Below are positions 25,982 to 34,597 of a DNA stretch of 64,000 nt, piece after piece. Where the stretch lies: positions 310,001 to 374,000 of the forward strand of contig JBOEHK010000006.1 in the NCBI GenBank assembly GCA_050633885.1, written 5' to 3'. The translations under genes were made by a program, and so were the position numbers. Source of the stretch: JAWSVE01 sp050633885 (GTDB taxonomy: Bacteria; Pseudomonadota; Gammaproteobacteria; Pseudomonadales; Cellvibrionaceae). Under the pieces are notes generated by a model. The model searched no databases. It was not told the origin of the DNA and saw only the letters and a list, made by a program, of their open reading frames with translations. The first letter of the stretch is position 1, and each line of letters starts with the position of its first letter.

Positions 25982-26047
25982 ACATTATTTTTTAAGAAAA
26001 AATAACAACTCGTTTTAAATAGACAATTTTCACATAGCGTACCTAAT

Positions 26048-26653
26048 ATGCAAAACACGCAAGACATACAAAACCGTATTATACAAACGATACATCAAAG
26101 CATTGAAACAAAAATGCAAGCAGGAGAAGCCTTAGCGCCTTTAATAGAAACTTCTAGCCAACTGATCGTCAATGCATTACTCAATGAAAAAAAAGTATTA
26201 GTTGCGGGTAATGGAAACTCATCTGCACTGGGGCAAATATTTGTATCAAACCTATTGAACAGGCTAGAGCAAGAACGCCCCAGTCTCCCCGCCATGAGTA
26301 TTAGTGCCGATAGCACTGCGTTAACAGCCATTGCGAATGACGCAAGCTACAGCGATATTTTCGCGAAACAAATCAGAGCTTTTGGACAAGAAAACGATGT
26401 ATTAATATTGATTAGCACAACAGGTGAGTCAAGTAACATTGTACAAGCACTTGCTGCGGCCCATGATAAAGATATGCCCATTATCGCTTTAACAGGTCAT
26501 GACGGCGGCGATATCACCACATTACTCAACCAAAATGATATTGAACTTCGCGCTCCGTCAAACTCTAATATACATATTCACGAAGTACACTTATTGAGTT
26601 TACTTTGTCTTTGTGACTTAATAGATTTTCAACTTTTTGGAGCTCAAGAATGA
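26048..26653 (+). CDS. diaA: DnaA initiator-associating protein DiaA (SIS domain)
   Basis: SIS-domain protein of 201 residues, related to phosphoheptose isomerase GmhA. In E. coli DiaA binds DnaA and promotes timely initiation at oriC. Visible features are VAGNGNSSALGQIFVSNLLNRLE, TALTAIANDASYSDIFAKQI, and LILISTTGESSNIVQALAAAHD. Gene order (yraN-diaA-dolP) favours DiaA over GmhA, although sequence alone does not fully separate them. The stop overlaps the dolP start (ATGA), implying coupled translation. Confidence 0.9.
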   Translation: MQNTQDIQNRIIQTIHQSIETKMQAGEALAPLIETSSQLIVNALLNEKKVLVAGNGNSSALGQIFVSNLLNRLEQERPSLPAMSISADSTALTAIANDASYSDIFAKQIRAFGQENDVLILISTTGESSNIVQALAAAHDKDMPIIALTGHDGGDITTLLNQNDIELRAPSNSNIHIHEVHLLSLLCLCDLIDFQLFGAQE

Positions 26654-27231
26654 CAATGAAAAAGCTAACCATTTTATCGATTGGTCTGCTATGTGTTTTA
26701 TCACTTAACGGCTGTTCCACTGTCATCAATGCAACAACATCTGAGCCCATCGATATGGACCCTAATCGCCGTACGATGGGGACCGCTATAGATGACACTC
26801 AAATAGAAACAATCGCTAATGTAAACCTCAAAAAGGCGCACCCCGACATCAAAAGTGCTCCAATTACGGTCACAAGCTATAACCGCGTCGTACTCTTAAC
26901 CGGGCAAATTAAAAACAACGAACTCAGACAGCTTGCTGGAGAAACCATAGCAAAACTCAGCAAAGTCAGGCAGGTTCATAACGAACTGCAGGTCCAAGCA
27001 CCTATCTCTTTTTTCTCTACACTGGGCGATGCATGGATCACCAGTAAATTAAAAACTAAATTATTAGCCAATAAAGAAATACGCTCCAATAGATTAAAAA
27101 TCATCACTGAAAATGGGACGGTTTATTTCATGGGACTTCTCGGAAGGTCCGAAGCAGAGAAAGCCGCAAACGTAGCACGGACTACATCCGGCGTGCAAAA
27201 AGTCGTACTCGCTATCGAATATATTAATTAA
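26650..27231 (+). CDS. dolP: dual BON-domain lipoprotein DolP
   Basis: Outer-membrane lipoprotein of 193 residues (YraP). The lipobox LSLNGC gives a modified Cys near 25. Two BON domains follow: ~50-115 (IETIANVNLKKAHPDIKSAPITVTSYNRVVLLTGQIKN) and ~125-193 (DAWITSKLKTKLLANKEIRSNRLKIITENGTVYFMGLL). DolP binds anionic phospholipid at the division site and supports envelope integrity. The start overlaps the diaA stop; an internal ATG two codons later is also possible. Last gene of the rsmI-side cluster. Confidence 0.94.
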   Translation: MTMKKLTILSIGLLCVLSLNGCSTVINATTSEPIDMDPNRRTMGTAIDDTQIETIANVNLKKAHPDIKSAPITVTSYNRVVLLTGQIKNNELRQLAGETIAKLSKVRQVHNELQVQAPISFFSTLGDAWITSKLKTKLLANKEIRSNRLKIITENGTVYFMGLLGRSEAEKAANVARTTSGVQKVVLAIEYIN

Positions 27232-27281
27232 CGGTTTTTTGTCAGTAATATTCCCCATGGATTCACAGCTCTCTAATGTAT

Positions 27282-27312
27282 CTATCGCCCTATTCTCTTA
27301 ATGGGGCGATAG
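27282..27312 (+). other. hairpin downstream of dolP in a 309-bp intergenic region
   Basis: CTATCGCCC (27282-27290) and GGGCGATAG (27304-27312) form a perfect 9-bp stem with a 13-nt loop. There is no T run after it, so it is not a classical intrinsic terminator; it may stabilise the dolP mRNA end. The rest of 27232-27540 holds no gene that I can see and should contain the ppc promoter. Confidence 0.45.
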
Positions 27313-27540
27313 CCATAATGCTCTACCCGTTAATCATTTCCGCACTGTCCTACAATCTCTTTTTTACTCTTTCTTAACTGAAACCAATTGAACACTTATC
27401 CTCTATAGCCAATTCATTTGATCAATTGGCATATCAAGTGCATCATTAGCTTCATACATAGAAAGCTCAAAACATAGATAGCCCCATACATCTCATGTAA
27501 ACATTCAAAGCATAGTATGAACCCAGATACAGGAGCAATA

Positions 27541-30195
27541 ATGTCAAAGCATGCTGAACAGTTCGAGCAACAACTTCCGCTAAAATCATGCGTCCGATTA
27601 CTAGGTCGAGTATTAGGACAAGTCATTGCTAAAGCACACGGACAAGAATTACTTGATAGTGTTGAACACATCAGACAACTTGCAAAAGAATCTCGATCAA
27701 CTAGCCCCGAAAAACGACACCAATTAATTGACTATCTAAAAGCACTACCTGAAGAAAAATTAATTTTGGTGGCTCGCGCTTTTAATCAGTTTTTAAACCT
27801 CGCCAATATTGCTGAACAGCTTTACAGTACTCTCAACACGCATTCCGATATATCTGAGAGTACAAGCCTAATTGACTCTGGATCAATCGAAGAACAATTA
27901 GCATCGCTTAAAAAAGCCAATGTCTCTGACAAGTCCACCTTAGATGCCATTAACGATCTACATCTTGACTTAGTATTAACGGCACACCCAACAGAGATTA
28001 CACGCCGGACATTGATCGAAAAACAAAATCGAATTTATTATTGCCTGCAAGAATTAGAAACGAGCAAACTATCAAAGAGTGAAGAAACTCGGCTTCATTC
28101 ACGCCTTACTCAACTCATTGCACAGTGGTGGCATACCGACGAATTACGAAGTGAAAAACCCACACCCGTTGACGAAGCGGTATGGGGTTTCGCCGTTATA
28201 GAAAATAGCTTATGGGAAGCTGTTCCGCTCTACCTGAATGAACTTTCAAGTATTGTTAAAGATAAACTCAATCATCAACTTCCCATCACTTTTGCTCCAA
28301 TTCAAATCACCTCTTGGATGGGAGGAGATCGTGACGGCAACCCAAATGTGACAGCCGTGGTCACTGAGGAAGTTATTCGTCTCGCTCGCTGGAAGGCAGC
28401 TGATTTATTTTTAAAAGACATCAATAGATTAATGAGCGAATTATCGATGAACGAATGTTCTCAATCGCTTAAAAAGCGGGTAGGTAATCAACGTGAACCT
28501 TATCGTTTTGCTTTAAAAGAACTCCGATCACTTCTGAACAACACACTCGATCACATTGATAGCCTGTTAAAAAAACGAGAACCCTCTTCCCTCCCCATTA
28601 TTGAAAAAACTGAACAACTTTGGGAGCCACTCTACGCTTGCTATGAATCATTACTCGATTGCCGAATGGATATGATCGCAAACGGTAGTCTTCGCGACAC
28701 GTTAATGAGAGTCAAATGTTTTGGGAGTCATTTGGTTCGCCTCGACATTCGCCAAGAAAGTACTCGACACATGCAAGTATTTGCTGAACTGACACAATAT
28801 TTATCGATTGGTAATTATGAACAATGGTCTGAGCAAGAAAGGATTGATTTTTTAACCATAGAACTCACCAATAAACGCCCGCTATTCCCTAGAGAGTGGA
28901 ATCCGAGTCCAGATGTTAAAGAAGTGCTTGATACATTTCATATGCTGTCTCAACAGCACCCAGAAGCACTCGGAGCCTATGTCATCTCGATGGCTAAAGC
29001 CACATCCGATGTGTTAGCTGTTAAATTATTATTAAAAGAATTCGGATGCGCACCCCTGCCAGTTGCCCCTTTATTTGAAACGCTCGACGATTTAGATAAT
29101 GCCGCCGATATTATGACCGCTTTATTAACAACACCGATTTACCGCAATTCTATCGATGACAAACAAATGATCATGATCGGCTATTCCGACTCAGCAAAAG
29201 ATGCCGGTGTTATGGCTGCTTCATGGGCACAATACCGCGCACAAGAAGCATTATTAAAAGTGTGCAACGATGCCGGTGTACAACCCACATTATTTCATGG
29301 CCGAGGAGGAACAACAGGAAGAGGTGGAGCCCCTGCCCGTGCCGCCCTTTTATCGCAACCACCAGGATCATTACGAAATGGCTTGCGTGTCACAGAGCAA
29401 GGAGAAATGATTCGTTTCAAGTTAGGCTTACCGCCAAAGGCAGTCAATACGTTTAATTTGTATACCAGTGCGATGCTGCAATCAAATCTAGCCCCACCTC
29501 CTGAACCGAAACAAGAATGGAGAAAAATTGTTGATGAACTTTCTGAGATATCTTCTTTAGCGTATAGAGATTTGGTTTTTCATCAAAAAGTGTTCATCGA
29601 TTATTTTAATACGGCTACACCTATTCAAGAACTCAGTAAGCTACCGCTAGGTTCTAGGCCAGCAAAAAGAAAAGGTTCGGGGGGAATTAGTAGTCTTCGT
29701 GCAATACCATGGAGTTTCGCATGGTCACAAAACCGCTTAATGGTTCCCGCTTGGTACGGCGCTGGTGAGGCACTAGAAACATTAATTGATCGCGGACTTA
29801 GAAAAGAACTGGAATCCATGTGTGAGCACTGGCCATTTTTTTCAACTCGAATCAGTATGCTCGAAATGGTGTTCGCGAAAACTGATGGTGATCTAGCAGA
29901 ATATTATGAGCAGCAACTGGTCGATCCATCGCTTAACTCTTTAGGGAAAAAATTACGCGAAAGACTCAACAAGGACATCGCGTTAACGCTCTCAATTTCT
30001 AACGATGAAAACTTACTTCAAGACCTACCCTGGCTGAAATACTCTCTTGGATTACGAAATACTTACATTGATCCTTTGAATTTATTGCAGGTGGAATTAC
30101 TGAGCCGAGATAGAGCGAAAAGTAGCGACAACGTTGAAAAAGCCTTGATGGTAACAATCGGCGGGATTGCTGCTGGACTTAGAAACACTGGTTAA
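27541..30195 (+). CDS. ppc: phosphoenolpyruvate carboxylase
   Basis: Anaplerotic enzyme of ~884 residues forming oxaloacetate from PEP and bicarbonate. Catalytic segments are DLVLTAHPTEITRRT (His), SWMGGDRDGNPNVT, LVRLDIRQES, GYSDSAKDAGVMAASWAQYRAQ, FHGRGGTTGRGGAPARAAL and the C-terminal GGIAAGLRNTG that closes the active site. The start at 27541 has AGGAG eight bases upstream and is preferred to an in-frame ATG eight codons earlier. Length matches the bacterial family. Monocistronic, upstream of lemA. Confidence 0.97.
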   Translation: MSKHAEQFEQQLPLKSCVRLLGRVLGQVIAKAHGQELLDSVEHIRQLAKESRSTSPEKRHQLIDYLKALPEEKLILVARAFNQFLNLANIAEQLYSTLNTHSDISESTSLIDSGSIEEQLASLKKANVSDKSTLDAINDLHLDLVLTAHPTEITRRTLIEKQNRIYYCLQELETSKLSKSEETRLHSRLTQLIAQWWHTDELRSEKPTPVDEAVWGFAVIENSLWEAVPLYLNELSSIVKDKLNHQLPITFAPIQITSWMGGDRDGNPNVTAVVTEEVIRLARWKAADLFLKDINRLMSELSMNECSQSLKKRVGNQREPYRFALKELRSLLNNTLDHIDSLLKKREPSSLPIIEKTEQLWEPLYACYESLLDCRMDMIANGSLRDTLMRVKCFGSHLVRLDIRQESTRHMQVFAELTQYLSIGNYEQWSEQERIDFLTIELTNKRPLFPREWNPSPDVKEVLDTFHMLSQQHPEALGAYVISMAKATSDVLAVKLLLKEFGCAPLPVAPLFETLDDLDNAADIMTALLTTPIYRNSIDDKQMIMIGYSDSAKDAGVMAASWAQYRAQEALLKVCNDAGVQPTLFHGRGGTTGRGGAPARAALLSQPPGSLRNGLRVTEQGEMIRFKLGLPPKAVNTFNLYTSAMLQSNLAPPPEPKQEWRKIVDELSEISSLAYRDLVFHQKVFIDYFNTATPIQELSKLPLGSRPAKRKGSGGISSLRAIPWSFAWSQNRLMVPAWYGAGEALETLIDRGLRKELESMCEHWPFFSTRISMLEMVFAKTDGDLAEYYEQQLVDPSLNSLGKKLRERLNKDIALTLSISNDENLLQDLPWLKYSLGLRNTYIDPLNLLQVELLSRDRAKSSDNVEKALMVTIGGIAAGLRNTG

Positions 30196-30231
30196 TTAAT
30201 CGCCAAAATGGTCAGATATACACTACCTGTG

Positions 30232-30256
30232 AGTGATAAATTTACATTTTATCACT
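30232..30256 (+). other. 9-bp hairpin after ppc
   Basis: AGTGATAAA (30232-30240) pairs perfectly with TTTATCACT (30248-30256) around a 7-nt loop, 36 bp after the ppc stop. The stem is AT-rich and no T run follows, so it is at best a weak terminator. Confidence 0.35.
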
Positions 30257-30333
30257 TCGATAACTCATTAATTCAGTTACACTAAGCGCTGCATTTCTCA
30301 ATTCTATATGAATAGCTAACCGGAGAGTCAGTT

Positions 30334-30930
30334 ATGGGTACGACAGCCATTGTTTTTTTAGTCATTGTTGCAGCGCTCGTTTTTTATGTCATAGCGATCT
30401 ACAACAATCTCGTCAATTTGAAAAATCGATACCAAAACGCTTTTTCTCAAATTGAAGTTCAACTGAAACGTCGATACGATCTGATTCCCAATCTGATTGA
30501 AACCGCTAAGGGATACATGTCTCATGAGAGAGAAACTCTCGAATCGGTTATTAACGCTCGTAATGCTGCGTCTAATGGATTAAAAGCTGCTTCTGCAAAC
30601 CCTGGAGACAAAACGGCAATCAATGAGCTCTCTAGTGCGGAAAGTAATCTAGGTAGCGCTCTTGGTAAGTTTAATGTTGTTGTTGAGGCCTACCCTGATT
30701 TAAAAGCTAACGAAAACATGATGCAACTATCTGAAGAGCTGACAACAACTGAAAACAAAGTGGCATTTTCTCGCCAAGCTTTCAATGATGCCGTGACGGC
30801 TTACAACACTTACAGACAAACTTTTCCACCCGTTTTATTTGCCACAACATTTGGACACCCGACTGATGCCAGCTTACTCGAATTTGAGGATAGCGCTGAA
30901 ATTCAAGCTGCACCAAAAGTGTCTTTTTAA
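30334..30930 (+). CDS. lemA: LemA family protein
   Basis: Protein of 198 residues with one N-terminal membrane helix (~5-25) and a LemA helical bundle. YNNLVNLKNRYQNAFSQIEVQLKRRYDLIPNLIETAKGYMSHERETLE is the family signature, and FNDAVTAYNTYRQTFPPVLFA closes the domain. LemA proteins are inner-membrane proteins of uncertain function often paired with M48 peptidases, as here. A GGAG site precedes the ATG. A terminator separates it from the peptidase gene. Confidence 0.93.
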   Translation: MGTTAIVFLVIVAALVFYVIAIYNNLVNLKNRYQNAFSQIEVQLKRRYDLIPNLIETAKGYMSHERETLESVINARNAASNGLKAASANPGDKTAINELSSAESNLGSALGKFNVVVEAYPDLKANENMMQLSEELTTTENKVAFSRQAFNDAVTAYNTYRQTFPPVLFATTFGHPTDASLLEFEDSAEIQAAPKVSF

Positions 30931-30997
30931 TTAAAGTTTCCCTCTATATGTTTCCCTCTAAAAGCGACGTTATTAAAAACGTCTGCAATAAAAACGT

Positions 30998-31034
30998 AGC
31001 GCCAAATAATATAAAAATTATTGGCGCTTTTTTT
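30998..31034 (+). terminator. intrinsic terminator between lemA and the M48 peptidase gene
   Basis: AGCGCCAAATAAT (30998-31010) pairs with ATTATTGGCGCT (31017-31028), with one bulged A, a 6-nt loop and seven T after the stem. The peptidase ribosome-binding site GGGAG begins two bases after the T run, so the next gene can only be expressed by read-through. Confidence 0.85.
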
Positions 31035-31050
31035 CGGGAGTAGTGAACAG

Positions 31051-33147
31051 GTGGATTTTTTTCAGCATCAACATATCGCTCGTCGCAATACTAAATGGTT
31101 AGTGGTTTTCTTATTGCTGGCTGTGCTTGGGTTAATTTTATTAACCACTGTTGCGTTTTCAGTTGTTTATTATTTTTTTCAGCTTAGAAGCGATACAGCT
31201 ATATCTGCTTACGATCAGAGCGGAAATTTCTTCTCAGTTGCTTTACAGTCATTAAGCTTCGAAGTTCTCGCCTACATCACTCTCGGTGTAGGCTTAGTTG
31301 TTTCAGCGGGTTCTATTTATAAACTAATTCAGCTCAGTGGTGGTGGAAAGCGTATTGCCGAATCGATGGGAGGGCGCTTACTCAACCACAACACACGCGA
31401 TCGAGCAGAAAAAAGGATTCTGAATGTTGTTGAAGAAATTGCTATAGCATCAGGCACTCCCGTTCCTCCAGTTTATATTATCGACGAAGATGGGATCAAT
31501 GCTTTTGCAGCGGGTTTTAAAGCGCAAGATGCCGTCATTGGAATCACTCGTGGCTGTATCCAACTCCTTTCACGAGAAGAATTACAAGGCGTTATTGCCC
31601 ACGAATTCAGCCACATTCTTCACGGGGACATGAGGCTCAACATCCGTTTAATTGGGCTATTACACGGCATTCTAGTGATCGGGCTAATTGGATACTTTAT
31701 TACTCGTTCCGCGGCTCATAGCGGTCTCGCTCGAAGAAGTCGAGATAATAATCCGGTCGCCATTTTAGGTTTTGGTATTGCGCTTATTGTCATCGGTTAT
31801 GCCGGCACTTTTTTTGGCAATGTCATTAAAGCGGCGGTTAGTCGTCAACGCGAATTTTTAGCGGATGCTTCGGCGGTACAATTCACTCGAAATCCAGATG
31901 GCATCGGTGGCGCTCTACAAAAAATTGGTGGGTATTCAGCAGGCTCCCGACTTCATAACCCTCATGCAGCAGAATACAGCCATTTGTATTTTAGCCAAGG
32001 TATCGCAACTCATTTAAATGGCTTAATGGCAACACATCCTCCTCTTTCCGATCGAATTAAACGAGTGAACCCTCAATGGGATGGTAAATTTCCGGTTGTC
32101 ACTCATGTTCAAGAAAAAGAAGAAGGAGTAGGTTTAGATAGCACATCGGACAACGAGAAATCGCAAAATGCTAAGTCAAAGACAGACCCATTGGATATTT
32201 TAAATGTCGGCCAGGGCAATGATGAAAAAGGGAATATCGCAGGGAAAATTACAACGGCTGTTATTGCCGCCGGGGTATTGGGAAGCAGCAACACTACCGG
32301 CAACGGCAGTAGTGACAAGAAGATTGCCAATACATCTGCCATCGACTCTATCGGCCAACCAACCGTCGCTCACGTTACACATGCTCAAGAATTGCTCCGG
32401 TCTATTCCAGAAGAAATTAATCAGGCGACACATGATTCGTTTTCTGCTCGAGCAATTATTTATAGCATTTTACTCAACAAGCAACTTTCTAAACCTGAAG
32501 TTCTCAACTCTCAACTCGCTCTTTTACAGGACAAAGCTCATCCCATTGTTTATAAGTTCACAGAACAATTTCAGCCAGTCATACATAACTTAGACACGGT
32601 ACTCTTCCTGCCACTGATTGAGTTGTGTATGCCTGCATTAAAGACACTTTCTGAACCTCAACATCAAGTCTTCAAGCGCAATTTAATTGCATTAATAAAA
32701 GCCGACAACAAAGTCGATTTGTTTGAGTGGGCCATCTACAGAATTTTAATACATAATTTAGAGGATCAGCTCAACACTAAAAATAATAAAAAAATCTCGC
32801 AACTGAACTTAGAATGTCATTTATTATTATCATTGGTCGCTCATGCCGGTCACGATGTCAGCGATGAAGCCGAAGCGGCTTATACTTCCGCTATGAGCTC
32901 TCTTGGAATAGAAGAGTTTTCCGTCGCCGAACAAAATAACGTATCACTACGTGAGCTAGATCGAGCGCTCAACTCTCTCTCAAATTTAAAGCCACTAGAA
33001 AAACCTTCTCTATTGAAAGCTGTTGCCTTGTGTATTAGTCACGACGAAAAGATTACTGCAACAGAAGCGGAATTGTTTCGAGCAATCGCTGATAGCTTAG
33101 ATTGCCCTGTCCCACCACTGTTAGCCAATCAAACACTGAGCGACTAA
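31051..33147 (+). CDS. M48 family (HtpX-like) membrane metallopeptidase with long C-terminal extension
   Basis: Zinc metallopeptidase of ~698 residues. The GTG at 31051 is chosen because GGGAG lies ten bases upstream and the longer reading would start with TTG inside the terminator stem. Two membrane helices lie at ~20-45 and ~75-95, then the catalytic VIAHEFSH with His184 and His188 and a second helix pair near 210 and 240, and FLADASAVQFTRNPDGI with the third zinc ligand region. After ~345 comes a low-complexity linker and a C-terminal ~280 residues that resemble a TerB-like helical domain (LLSLVAHAGHDVSDEAEAA; LLKAVALCISHDEKITATEAELFRAIADSLDCPVPPL). Paired with lemA as in many proteobacteria. 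The substrate is unknown. Confidence 0.87.
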   Translation: MDFFQHQHIARRNTKWLVVFLLLAVLGLILLTTVAFSVVYYFFQLRSDTAISAYDQSGNFFSVALQSLSFEVLAYITLGVGLVVSAGSIYKLIQLSGGGKRIAESMGGRLLNHNTRDRAEKRILNVVEEIAIASGTPVPPVYIIDEDGINAFAAGFKAQDAVIGITRGCIQLLSREELQGVIAHEFSHILHGDMRLNIRLIGLLHGILVIGLIGYFITRSAAHSGLARRSRDNNPVAILGFGIALIVIGYAGTFFGNVIKAAVSRQREFLADASAVQFTRNPDGIGGALQKIGGYSAGSRLHNPHAAEYSHLYFSQGIATHLNGLMATHPPLSDRIKRVNPQWDGKFPVVTHVQEKEEGVGLDSTSDNEKSQNAKSKTDPLDILNVGQGNDEKGNIAGKITTAVIAAGVLGSSNTTGNGSSDKKIANTSAIDSIGQPTVAHVTHAQELLRSIPEEINQATHDSFSARAIIYSILLNKQLSKPEVLNSQLALLQDKAHPIVYKFTEQFQPVIHNLDTVLFLPLIELCMPALKTLSEPQHQVFKRNLIALIKADNKVDLFEWAIYRILIHNLEDQLNTKNNKKISQLNLECHLLLSLVAHAGHDVSDEAEAAYTSAMSSLGIEEFSVAEQNNVSLRELDRALNSLSNLKPLEKPSLLKAVALCISHDEKITATEAELFRAIADSLDCPVPPLLANQTLSD

Positions 33148-33219
33148 AACACGATAGAACGAAGATGGAAGTACACGCTTCAAAAACAGGTATGTAAAAG
33201 CAAATGCGGAGGGGAGAAT

Positions 33220-33645
33220 TTATTTTACGACGCGTAGACTAGGTCGTTTATTGTCTTTACCTTCATCTTTAGACGATGTTTTTTGCGGTGACGGCCCATC
33301 ATTATTCGGTGGGGTCGGCTGAGTACCATTCTCAGGTTCAAAAATCATTCCTTGGCCATTCTCTCGAGCATAAATACCCAAGATTGCACCACAAGGAACA
33401 AAAATATCCCTTGGTATTCCACCAAATCGTGCATTGAACGTTAAGCTTTCATTCGAAACCATAAGATCTTTAACTGCGCTCGGCGAAATATTTAAAACAA
33501 TTTGCCCATCTTTATTTACAAATTCTTGTGGGACAGACACATCACTGGAATGAGCATCAACGAGTAGGTAAGGGGTACTTTTATTGTCGACAATCCACTC
33601 ATACAGAGCACGAATCATGTAGGGTCTGCTGGATGTCATCGACAT
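33220..33645 (-). CDS. sspB: ClpXP protease specificity-enhancing factor SspB
   Basis: Adaptor of 141 residues that delivers ssrA-tagged proteins to ClpXP. The substrate-binding domain is RPYMIRALYEWIVDNKSTPYLLVDA ... LNISPSAVKDL ... ARFGGIPRDIFVPCGAILGIYARENGQGMIFE. A disordered linker leads to the C-terminal LRVVK, the XB motif that binds the ClpX N-domain. It follows sspA on the minus strand, 165 bp downstream, as in E. coli, and its end is 72 bp from the convergent M48 gene. Confidence 0.95.
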   Translation of the reverse strand: MSMTSSRPYMIRALYEWIVDNKSTPYLLVDAHSSDVSVPQEFVNKDGQIVLNISPSAVKDLMVSNESLTFNARFGGIPRDIFVPCGAILGIYARENGQGMIFEPENGTQPTPPNNDGPSPQKTSSKDEGKDNKRPSLRVVK

Positions 33646-33810
33646 GATAAAAACTCGACAGGCAATTTATTGATCAAAAATCTAAGCTAACAATAGTTTT
33701 TTGATTTGAACTTTGAATACGTAAGAACCAATGAGCACATGCTCATTGCAACTTAACGGTATGTTAGATAAGCGCCACCAAGTACTGAGAAGCGCTTATC
33801 AAAAAGCGAG

Positions 33811-34449
33811 TCAGAACTCTCGCATTTCTTTTTCTAACTCAGTCAAACTTTCACGAAACGCTTCACGAGAAAACAAACGCTCCATGTATTGCTCGATAGG
33901 TTTAGTCTGTTTAGTGCTTGGTAATTGGATACCCAAAGATTCTAATCGCCACAAGATAGGAGCTAAGCAACAATCAACGATTGTAAATTCTTCGCTCATA
34001 AAATATGGCATTTCTTGAAAAATTGGAGAAATCGTCAATAAACTATCATGTAATTCTTTTCGTGATTTATCGATAAGATCTTTATTTTTACCATTTGTAA
34101 TATTATCAACTAATGGACACCAATCTTTTTCAATTCGATACATCCACAAGCGACTTTGTGCGCGTGCTACAGGATATACAGGCAGTAACGGAGGATGAGG
34201 AAAACGCTCATCGAGGTACTCCATCATGACTTTAGATTCGTATAAAACTAACTCTCTATCAACTAAGGTTGGCAGAGAGTTATAAGGATTTAATTCTGAA
34301 AGCTCGTTAGGAATATTTTTAGGTTCAACATCGATAATATCAACAGAGACACCTTTTTCTGCCAGCACAATGCGTACGCGATGGCTGTAATGATCTCGGC
34401 CATCAGAAAAGTAAGTCATTGATGAACGCTTAGTAACGGCACCACCCAT
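33811..34449 (-). CDS. sspA: stringent starvation protein A
   Basis: Glutathione-transferase-fold protein of 212 residues that binds RNA polymerase and helps acid and stationary-phase responses. The N-terminal thioredoxin-like domain reads TYFSDGRDHYSHRVRIVLAEKGV and PYNSLPTLVDRELVLYES; the helical domain has VARAQSRLWMYRIEKDW. As in SspA generally, the catalytic Cys/Ser of active transferases is not evident. AAGGTGA precedes the ATG. It lies between the bc1 genes and sspB. Confidence 0.95.
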   Translation of the reverse strand: MGGAVTKRSSMTYFSDGRDHYSHRVRIVLAEKGVSVDIIDVEPKNIPNELSELNPYNSLPTLVDRELVLYESKVMMEYLDERFPHPPLLPVYPVARAQSRLWMYRIEKDWCPLVDNITNGKNKDLIDKSRKELHDSLLTISPIFQEMPYFMSEEFTIVDCCLAPILWRLESLGIQLPSTKQTKPIEQYMERLFSREAFRESLTELEKEMREF

Positions 34450-34494
34450 TTATATCACCTTTAATTGAATAATTTATGCTATTGATTTAACGGC

Positions 34495-34536
34495 AAAAGG
34501 CGATCCTCTTTATCCTTAATGTTAAGGGAGGTCGCC
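34495..34536 (-). terminator. terminator of the petA-petBC operon
   Basis: On the minus strand GGCGACCTC pairs with GAGGATCGCC (one bulge), with an inner CCTTAA/TTAAGG helix, followed by TTTT. It lies between the end of the cytochrome bc1 genes and sspA. Confidence 0.7.
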
Positions 34537-34597
34537 CAAGCCATATTTGAAAACTACGACAATGAAAAACTGTCAATGATTGTGCTAAAACTTTAGC

